Source of the DNA: Pleodorina starrii
Lineage: Eukaryota; Chlorophyta; Chlorophyceae; Chlamydomonadales; Volvocaceae
DNA: 64,000 nt
Direction: 5' to 3'
NCBI GenBank assembly: GCA_030267565.1
Contig: BRXU01000034.1
Location: forward strand, 885,501-949,500
The position numbers and the translations under genes were made by a program. The notes under the pieces were generated by a model. It ran no database searches, was not told the origin of the DNA, and saw nothing but the letters and a program-made list of their open reading frames with translations. Positions 56,701 to 64,000 of this stretch are shown here, in pieces. How positions within the stretch are numbered: the first letter of the stretch is position 1; every line of letters begins with the position of its first letter.

Positions 56701-57476
56701 GGCCCCCCAGCAAAGCCCGAGCAAAACAGTCCAAAAACGATGCGCGAAAATCCTTGGCGAAAATTTTTGGAATTTTTCATGTACACTCAAATTGGCACGT
56801 ACGTGCCCACCATTGGCGCCCCTCTCCCCCTGCCCTCCCCGAGCTGCCGTGCTACATCGCAGACACCGCCAAACGCAGGGAGCCACCCAAACAAAGCTTC
56901 CAAGGTGCTGCTGGCCTACCGGGTACCCGGCAGGAAGCTGTCCTGTCCTGTCCTGGCAGCTGACAGCCCCTCCCAAGCGGGAAGCGGCCGCCCCATTTCG
57001 CTCACCCCCGGTAGGCTCTCCACGTTTGGCCGCCCCCACCACCGCTCTGTACGTGCGATTAGTACTCCCTTCCTTCCATGCCCTGCATGGCGCGACCCTA
57101 TCGGCCCCCGTCTCAAACTTCCCTCCGCACTCCCCGGATACGGATACAGATACAGATACACAGCGCCCAGCCCTCATTACTCCGTCCTTACCGCATACAC
57201 ACAAACCCTCCACAAACCCTCCGCACACGCGGCCGCAACTGCGACTGCCACTGGGCTGGTGCCCCAACCCCTCGGCCGCGTCCGCGTGTCCCACCGCCTC
57301 CCTCCCTCCGGCTAGCCTGCCCTCCGCCCTCCGCTCTCCCTGTCTACAAAAACGACAACAAAAAAGAGCCGTTGAGCCGCTGCCGCCCCATTGCCTGGTT
57401 TCGTGCCTGCCACGTAAGGCTGATTGCGCGCCCGCGCCCTACACCGCACGACTGGCAGCCACGGCCACTGGCCACA
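50771..57476. other. Long intergenic region, no confident gene
   Basis: The 5' side would contain the promoter of the 314-aa gene, and the 3' side the 3' UTR of the F-box/WD40 gene. Weak coding traces at 51913-52554 (plus) and 52982-53666 (minus) are listed or rejected separately. From 54500 to 57470 only composition-driven frames are seen. A GATACA run lies at 57140-57160. Confidence 0.4.
52982..53666 (-). pseudogene. Possible decayed transposase C-terminus (Cys-rich zinc-ribbon-like)
   Basis: Adjacent minus-strand frames together show RCFTRRARKGTKEPAQCAWG, then a Cys-containing stretch and FIDTGTCHWPSDG. Short frames switch several times, as expected of a relic. The spacing of Cys residues recalls the C-terminal zinc ribbon of piggyBac-type (DDE_Tnp_1_7) transposases. 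No DDE core was identified and no terminal repeats were found. This is a weak call made from pattern memory only. Confidence 0.22.
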
Positions 57477-60400
57477 TCATGGCCGCTGCGGTCGCGGGGT
57501 GCGCTGCTGGCTGCTGGGCCCCGAGATGGTGGCCATGCCCGACCCCGCCCCGCCCCCGCTACCGCCGGCGCCACTGCCCACGTAGCGGAAGGTGGGGGCC
57601 ATCGGCGGAGGCGGCCTCGGCCCGCGGGCGCGCTGGAAGGCAGCCGGGTGCTGCGGCTGCGGCTGCCCGTGCCGCCAGCGGTCACTGGAGCCGCCACCGC
57701 TGCCACCACCGGCGCGGCCGCTGCGACGTGAGGATGAGGGAGACGGCTCCCCGGCCGCCGCCTGCGATGACGCGGCGGGCGACGGCGACGCCTCAGCCCA
57801 GGGGCCGCCGACTCCCTTGGGGCCGTGTGGTCCGGCAGCCCATGCCGCCGCCAGGGGATCCACCGCCTGTGCAAATCCCTGGGCTTCACCTGCCAGCACC
57901 GGGGCCTGCGGCACCTGCGGCTGCGGCTGATCGACTGGCTGCTGCCTGCCGCGCCGCTGCCGGTGCCGCTGCACCGGCGGCGGCAGCTGGGGTTGCGGCA
58001 AGGGCGGCGGCGGTGGCGGTGGCTGTTGAGTCCGCTGGTTCTGGTTCTGGTGGTGGTGCTGCTGGCGTGCTGCGGCCCTGCTCGCCTTGGCAACGCTGCG
58101 GGCGGCCCGGGAGGCGGCTGCCCGCTCCGCCGCGGCGGCTGCTCCCGTGAAGTCCCACAGCCTCACGGTGCCGCTCTCGGTGCCTGCCGCCAGCCACTGG
58201 TCCGCCAGGTCGAGACACAGCGCCGGCTGACCCGCGGGACAGTGCAGCGCGCGGCAGTTGGCGTTGAGCGCGCGCTGGGGACTGCCTCCGCCCGCTAGCG
58301 CCTGCTCGCTGTCCTGTGGGGGCACCCACATAGGGACACATGGGGCGAGGCGGGGAACAAACACGGAGCAGTCTCAACAGCACAACCAGCAAGTGGACAA
58401 GGGACCATACCTCGCCACGACACGACACGGCACGCGCCCTGACCCCAGTCGGTCCTCGTATCCTCCACCACCACCACCACCACCACCACCACCACCATCC
58501 CATCCCCAGACCCGTGTCATTATTTCAACGCCCCGCTCCGCCCCCCGCCCCGTCCCCCGTCCCGTCCCCCGCCCCGTCCCGCCCTGGCACCTGCAGCATG
58601 ATGCAACCGTCCGCGGATGCGGAGGCCAGCCAGGGGTCCTCGAAGGCCAGACCCGTCACCGCCGCGTTGTGGTGCCACAGAACACGGGAGCCCTGAGGGG
58701 GCAGGGGCAGGGGGGCGGCGGGCGGGGGGGGGAGTGGAGTGGAATGCGCCATGGCGGGGGGCTGCGACGAGGGCAGGGCCGGGAGTCCAGAGGTTGTTAA
58801 GGTAATACTTTTCAGGAGTGAATGCGAGGCAAGGACGCAAATTGGAGGAGAGGGTGCAGCAGTGATTTGGTCCCGGCTTGGTCCCACGCGGGAGTGGTGA
58901 GCTGTGGTGCCACAGCGCGACAGATGACCCGCTCCGGAACCCTCGAGGCGCCACGCGTCAGGGGAGAGGCCACATCCACATCCACATCCACATCTGCGCC
59001 GCCGCCTACACCTTCCGCCCGAGTCACGCCACAGCCCCCTCCCTCCCTCCCTCCCTCCCTGCCGCACCTGCTTCATGCGCAGATCGTGAGCCAGCAGCAG
59101 TCCGTCCCCACTGGCGGTGAACAGCAGCCGACCCGAGCGACAGCCCTCCAGACAAGCCACCGCGCCGCCGTCGTGCAGGCCCTGATACCGCCGAACCGCC
59201 CGCCCGGTCGCCGCGTCCGTAACAACCACCTCGCTGCCAGCCGCGACAAGCAGATTGCTGCCGCGTACAGCACAGCAGTACACCCAGTCGCTGTACTGCA
59301 GGACCCCGGCGCACGACCAGCCGCCGTCCTCCGCCTCCGGCGCCTCGTCCGCGCGCCGGCGGCGGCTGCCGCTGCCGCCGCCGCCACTGGCGGCAACGGC
59401 GGAAAGGCTGCTCCGCTCGTCGCCGCTGCTACCCGCGGCGGCGGCGGCGGTGCCGCCGCCGCTGGCATCCGAAAGTACGCCGCCGACGTCATCGTCGCCG
59501 CCGCTTCCGCCGCCGCCATCGCTGTCGCAGCCCTGCCGCCACACGCGCACCGTGCAATCCCACGAGCCGGAGAACAGCGTGCCGCCGTACGCCTCACTGC
59601 CGCCACCGCACACCTCCGTCGCCGCCAACGACTCGCCCAGCGCCAGGCACGAGACGGGGCCGCTGTGGCCGCGCAGGATGTACGGCTTGGACGAGATGTG
59701 GAACAGCGGCATGGCGGCGGCGGCGCCGCCGGCGGCAGCCAACGCCCCCTCTGGCGGCGGCCGCGGCTGCCAGACCCTCACCAGGCTGTCGGAGCTGCCG
59801 GAAGCTAGCAGGCCGGGGTCCAGAGCGAGACAACGCACGATGCCGCCGTGGGCCCGGCTGTGACCCAGCGGCAGGCCGGAACGGAGGTCCCACAACCGGA
59901 CGGTGCGGTCCAGGGAGGCTACGCAGCGGCAACAGCAGCAGCAGCAGCAGCGCAGAAAGGGAGGGAGGGGCAGGTGTCGGTCCGTCGGTCGCTGCATTGC
60001 AAATCTGAACACAAAACTGGTATGGCTGGCGTGAGCGAGGGAGGGCAACGCGAGGGAGCAACGGCACGAGCGCACTTCAGATACATACATGCGGTACATC
60101 CACTCGTCCGCCCTCTCGTCTGTACCCACCTGTGGCCATGAGGTCGCACGTCGGCAGCAGTCGAACAGCCCGGACAGCCATCCTGCAGAGGGAGGGGGTC
60201 AGGGAGGGGGTCGAGTGGGGGTCAGGGGGTCAGGGGGGTCAGGGAAGGCGTCAGCAGTCTTGACAGCTGAGGGCTGTGTCCTAAAAGGCAAGTCGTGGTG
60301 AAGGGGGCGCATCGGATGGGGGCCCTGTCCAGACCGCATCAAGTGCGCGGATTCACACGAACGGGGGGGGGGCGGCATGGGGGGGTTTAACTGCTGGGCG

Positions 60401-61590
60401 CTACTGGAGCCTCTGGAAGGGGTCGCTTCGGCGCCATTGGTGCACATTCAGCCTCAGCATTCAGCCTCGACTACGGTGGGCGGCCTGGCTTAGACCCACA
60501 CCGCCGCTGCAGCAGCCCAATCCCGATCCTCCCAGTTCAGCAATCTGAGGACGTATTCGCGAGGCACCACCGTTTACGTGCCCAAAAGATCTCCTCGTAA
60601 CTCATTTGGGTTTCGCCACTTGACCGGCCAGTTTCCCGACCCCCCCCCAAAACACCACCAGACCCTCACGCCTCTCTCGGTAACTCACTTGTGTCCCACC
60701 ACTTGCTCCGCGCTGTAGCGGCCCGACCAGCTCCGGAGCCGCAGCATCTTGGTGCCGTACGCCCACTGCCACCGCATCTCCGGCGAGCTGGCGGGCGTGA
60801 AGGCGGAGGACGAGGGCGAGGAGCCGCTGCCGCTGGTGCCGCTGGTGCATGCAGCGCTGCCATCGCCGCCGTCGCTGCGGCGGCTGCCTCCGGGCACCGA
60901 GATGGGCCTGCTGGCGCTGATGGCGATCCTGCTGATGGCGCTGCTGCAGCCGCTGGTGCTGTTGCCGCTGTTGTGCTGCGGCCTTAGTGACCAGTGGGCT
61001 CCCGACAACTGCCAGCGTGCCGAGTAGAAGGAGCGCCACACCTGCGGAACGGAAGCGGGGAGGGGCACCGCGTCCGTCGTTGGCGTGGGGGTGGTGGGGG
61101 GGGCCCAACCCGTCCTTTGCCGTTGCTGCGCCTACGTCACGCGGAACGCGCCGATCTGAATGAAAGACTGCAACAGTTATTGCAGCGGAGATGATACGGA
61201 GCAAGGCTGTCACGTGCAAGGATAGCGCCAGCGTCTTTTGAGTGGATTAGCAGAGCAGCTCTGGTGGATAGGAAGGCAAGGTGTGACCGGGCGTCGCTAT
61301 ACCTGATTCGCAGCAGCTTCCAGCGCAACCAGTCGCCGCCAACTCCTACACACGCAGCTGGCTGACGCGAGGTCCCGGGGCCCAAGGTCATCGAAGATGT
61401 GCGAGAGGACGCCACACGGAAGGGATACAATGGTTGGAACCTCCTGCCCGGGACCCGGTTCCGACGTTAAGCCAAGGAGCGCTTCAGAGGTACTATCGTT
61501 ATTCCTGCAGAGACGGTCGCGCAGGCCAACCGGGGGGCGATATGAGGAACGACTGTCGCCGGGAGCGGAAGAGACCATAGCCATGACCAT
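57477..61590 (-). CDS. F-box/WD40 repeat protein, 827 aa (6 exons)
   Basis: Exons: 61590-61303, 61041-60689, 60182-60130, 59918-59068, 58692-58591, 58313-57477; phases agree (828 codons with stop). Residues about 54-93 form an F-box (IVSLPCGVLSHIFDDL, then CVCRSWRRLVALE). Next come a WRSFYSARW segment and a Ser/Gly-rich linker. WD40 repeats follow: SLDRTVRLWDL, LASGSSDSLVRVW, LFSGSWDCTVRVW, LFTASGDGLLLAHDL, LASASADGCIML and LAAGTESGTVRLWDF. A low-complexity insert (residues about 355-400) splits the propeller. The last 200 residues are Pro/Gln/Gly-rich. F-box/WD40 proteins normally bind SKP1-cullin 1 and present substrates, often phosphorylated, for ubiquitination. The start is the first in-frame ATG (MVMAMVSSAPG); the frame is open a further 50 codons upstream without an ATG. 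Confidence 0.92.
58464..58498. repeat. CCA trinucleotide microsatellite
   Basis: About eleven CCA units (GGT on the gene strand) within the last intron of the F-box/WD40 gene (58590-58314). A CCCT run in the same gene (59035-59060) lies in the intron after exon 4. Confidence 0.8.
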
Positions 61591-63018
61591 AACGCCAGAG
61601 CATGAGCGCGTAGGATGGATACCAATAAAACAGAAATTATTCGAGGCTTGGTGTCGCGCTTTCGCCAACGTACTTCTTGCCACGTAACTCAGGCCCCGTT
61701 GCAGGTCTTCTCCAGCGGTCTCCAGCCGACATATCTGAAGCACGATAACCTAATGTTGCGCTTTGTGCGATCGGGAAAGCTGTAATGCGCTAACCCTTGG
61801 ACGCGATCGTCAGGGCTCCCCCGAAACCCTTTCAATAAGAACACAGATATGTGCCTCAACAAGCTACGACTACGTGTGACATGTTGTGGTCACTTTTAAT
61901 GTAAACGGCTGCGGTTGGGGGTAGCAACCACAGCGTACAACGGAATCGTCGTAAGGCACAATCCGTCCGGTGCTGCAAGCATGGGAAGACCTCAAAAGCT
62001 GCTTCGTTGTCTACATCTTGATCAAATGTGGAGTACTATTTCTGTGTCATGCTAGCTTGCAGGCACAAACCGCTTATGTGTCGTCGTCCGTCCCTGAAAA
62101 GCCAATCAGCAGGTGGTTGGCACCAGCTGTGCCATTATGGCACCGCCTTGTGTAGCTATGCTATTGCTGAGTGGCGGGACGGCCGCCAACTGGTTTAGTT
62201 GCACCAGGCACGAACAAGGCTCTTTGTGTGAAGCATCGATACCGTATGCATAAAGACCATGCAGCCGTGGTTTAATGCATGAAGGGCGCCGCACTGGGGC
62301 GGTGGGGCGAGATGAAAACGGATCAAACGGGTGGCGGTTGTCCCTCGCGGTTGGCCCTTGAGGGTCAGCGAGTCCCCATCACGCTGCCCGGTTGCCCTGG
62401 GGCTCGCTGAGGCAGCTTCCGAACAGCTCAATCTGACGAACATTTGGCGAACACATCAAAATGGCGAGCTGTTGCACGGCATTGCGCAGTGCATGCTGTA
62501 CATCAGACAACATACCGTACGCCGTACACGGGCTCAAAACGACATTCCCTTGCCATCTCCCCGCCCCAGGCTGCTGCCGCCGCAGAAGCACCCCTGTGCT
62601 CTCACCCATCGAAGCACCGATCCGAAAAGCCACACCATCACTGCTACAATGCCGGCGCTCATTCGCTGCCTCCCAGCCCTCAACAGTCTACCTCTGTGCC
62701 GCTCCTGCTCTCCGGTCAACGGCTCGGCCCCATCGTCGGTCAGAGCTGTAGGGGCGACGAATGGACAGTACAGGGCTGAAGCAGAATTGTCCGAGGTGCC
62801 GATAAGTAACGTTGGCTTGTCGGAGCGCTAACATCGGGCCATGTTCCCGCCGGGCCCAGGCTGGGCCTTACGTTTTTCACCTTCCGCTGTGCTTCCGTTG
62901 CGCCTTATCATAATTATCTTCACGCTTATTTCAACAATTTAATTGATATGCGAAACAAATTGAGGAAAGGCGAGGCGCCGTGCGAGAACTTTCGAATTTG
63001 CCCCCTGACAGCCTCAAC
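61591..63018. other. Intergenic region between divergent genes
   Basis: This is the shared upstream region of the minus-strand F-box/WD40 gene and the plus-strand gene at 63019. No coding region is supported. A short AT-rich stretch at 62900-62960 lies about 60-120 bp before the plus-strand ATG and could be core promoter or 5' UTR. Confidence 0.45.
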
Positions 63019-63633
63019 ATGCCGGTCAGTGGAGCCCCCCTCTCAGAAGGAAGCATTGAGAGCTTTGAAACGACAGCTCAGGCATTTTCGGAGAAGGGTG
63101 ACAAGTTCGTTGTAGAGTACGCCGAAGTGAAAACTGAAAACGTACGGGGCTCGGCAAGTGCATGCATCCACAACCTCGTGTCGGAGCTGAAGTAGCAGAA
63201 GGCCAGGCAGGAGGAGCTGAAGGCCAGGCAGGAGGAGCTGAAGGCCAGGCACGAGGAGCAGAAGGCCAGGCACGAGGCACTTGCGGAGCGTGTGGCTGAC
63301 CTTGAGCAAGGGGCCGCCGAATTCAGCAAGGTCGCACTTCGCTACGTTGTGAACGAAGTGCACAAGAAGCTGCAGGACAAGTTCGGCGCCAGACCAGACA
63401 ACCTTAAGTGGACGGACTACTTGTTTGATATCCATGGTCGTGACCCGGCCTGGTTCAAGGACCAGAGGTTGGGCATGGGTGAACTGGCCCTGCTGGCGAG
63501 GGGCCACGAAACCGCGTTCCAGACCGGCAACGAGGCGGCCCACAATCCACAGCGGGAGGTCGTGAACCGCATTGTGAACAAGACGGGGGACGCGTCATGG
63601 CGGAACCTTTGGGCTTTCATTGAAAGCAGCTGA
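63019..63633 (+). pseudogene. Coiled-coil protein with an in-frame TAG (pseudogene or readthrough)
   Basis: The first ATG (MPVSGAPLSEGSIESFE) opens a frame that meets TAG at 63193-63195 and then stays open, in the same frame, to TGA at 63631-63633. The total would be about 204 codons. Directly after the TAG come four 21-bp repeats (63199-63282) encoding the heptads KARQEEL, KARQEEL, KARHEEQ, KARHEAL. These are a clear coiled coil, followed by LAERVADLEQGAAEFSKVALRY and a folded-looking C-terminus (WTDYLFDIHGRDPAWFKD, SWRNLWAFIESS). A CAG to TAG transition in the lead-in to the repeats would explain the stop. The rest of the frame is intact and a TGTAA lies 50 nt downstream, so decay is recent or the stop is bypassed. 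Family not recognised. Confidence 0.65.
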
Positions 63634-63682
63634 GGTGGGTCAGCACCATTTGTAGGTACTGCTAGGCAAGGTTCATAGGCAC

Positions 63683-63687
63683 TGTAA
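63683..63687 (+). terminator. Poly(A) signal TGTAA
   Basis: Lies 50 nt after the TGA at 63631-63633, in plain non-coding sequence, on the same strand as the coiled-coil gene. Confidence 0.6.
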
Positions 63688-63840
63688 CCTGATTCATTTT
63701 GGCCTGTACAAGACCCCTGCTCCTGCTATTGGGCAGGGCCCAGCAGGCCCCTAGCTGTTAGGCCTGTTGGGGGGATGTGACCCCCGCTGCCATCCACTTG
63801 CGCGCCCACCCCTCCGCCCTCCCTCCCCCTCCCCGCCCAG

Positions 63841-64000
63841 GTTGCCGGTGTGGACGACCTGACCGGCGAGGCACAAGCGCAAGGACGACAACGCCGACAC
63901 GCTCAAGGCGCGGCTGGGTGCCTTCCACTCGCAGACCACCCCCGTTATCGAGCACTACACGGCCAAGGTGGTGGCGCTCAAGGCAGATCGACCGCAGGAC
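63841..64000 (+). pseudogene. Adenylate kinase C-terminal exon fragment, frameshifted (cut by window edge)
   Basis: After a pyrimidine tract and CCCAG acceptor, the sequence reads [11 protein letters not shown] frame change near 63868-63872 follows, then [20 protein letters not shown] and [22 protein letters not shown] to the window end. This matches the LID-to-C-terminal part of eukaryotic adenylate kinases (family pattern DDxTGEPLxxRKDDxxxxLKxRLxxFHxQTxPVIxYY). Where the family has Pro-Leu plus one residue after TGE, about five bases are missing, so the frame is broken. No other adenylate kinase exon is seen upstream in the window. The retained acceptor points to a DNA-level duplicate rather than a processed copy. 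If the gap is a sequence error, this could be the end of a real gene continuing to the right. Confidence 0.7.

Overview
The window looks like nuclear DNA of a volvocine green alga, most likely Chlamydomonas reinhardtii or a close relative. The evidence is GC-rich sequence, intron-dense genes with GTGAGT/GTGCGT-type donors and GCAG acceptors, TGTAA poly(A) signals, long Ala/Gly/Pro/Gln/Ser tracts in proteins, a plastid MEP-pathway gene, a ciliary trafficking gene and Volvox/Chlamydomonas-type retroelements. Most ORFs in such DNA are shadows, so genes here were built exon by exon with splice phase checked at each junction.

Layout, left to right. (1) 3-1751, plus: C-terminal exon of an unidentified low-complexity protein. 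(2) 5270-10095: a complete Ty1/copia retrotransposon on the minus strand, with two identical 144-bp LTRs and a GGGCA target duplication. Its pol frame is broken just before RNase H. (3) 11228-17540, plus: 13-exon gene for plastid 1-deoxy-D-xylulose-5-phosphate synthase (DXS, 734 aa), including one GC-AG intron. (4) 20089-21251, plus: 8-exon UNC119 homologue (183 aa). (5) 22570 to about 26958, minus: a Pro/Ala/Ser-rich protein of unknown function, convergent with UNC119. (6) 30025-37782: a nested repeat complex. An about 190-bp-arm palindrome carrying an exon-like fragment is interrupted by a 5.5-kb retroelement with split direct repeats (A1-body-B1-A2-B2), followed by a second, about 1.7-kb, palindrome. 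(7) 43615-46419, minus: 912-aa disordered protein with a series of RRxS sites. (8) 48084-50770, minus: 7-exon, 314-aa probable plastid membrane protein. (9) 57477-61590, minus: 6-exon F-box/WD40 protein (827 aa). (10) 63019-63633, plus: coiled-coil gene with one in-frame TAG. (11) 63841-64000, plus: frameshifted adenylate kinase C-terminal exon cut by the window edge.

The genes do not form a pathway. DXS supplies plastid isoprenoid precursors, UNC119 is expected to carry lipidated cargo to cilia, and the F-box/WD40 protein is a candidate SCF substrate receptor. The long gaps (1752-5264, 10101-11227, 26959-30024, 37783-43614, 50771-57476) hold mostly simple repeats and no coding region I can support.

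The most unusual part is 30025-37782. The left arm of the first palindrome preserves the pre-insertion sequence of the right arm. This fixes the retroelement ends and its 4-bp target duplication (GTGG) without an outside reference. Both palindromes would fold into long hairpins and contain exon-like fragments, the kind of structure from which algal small RNAs can arise.
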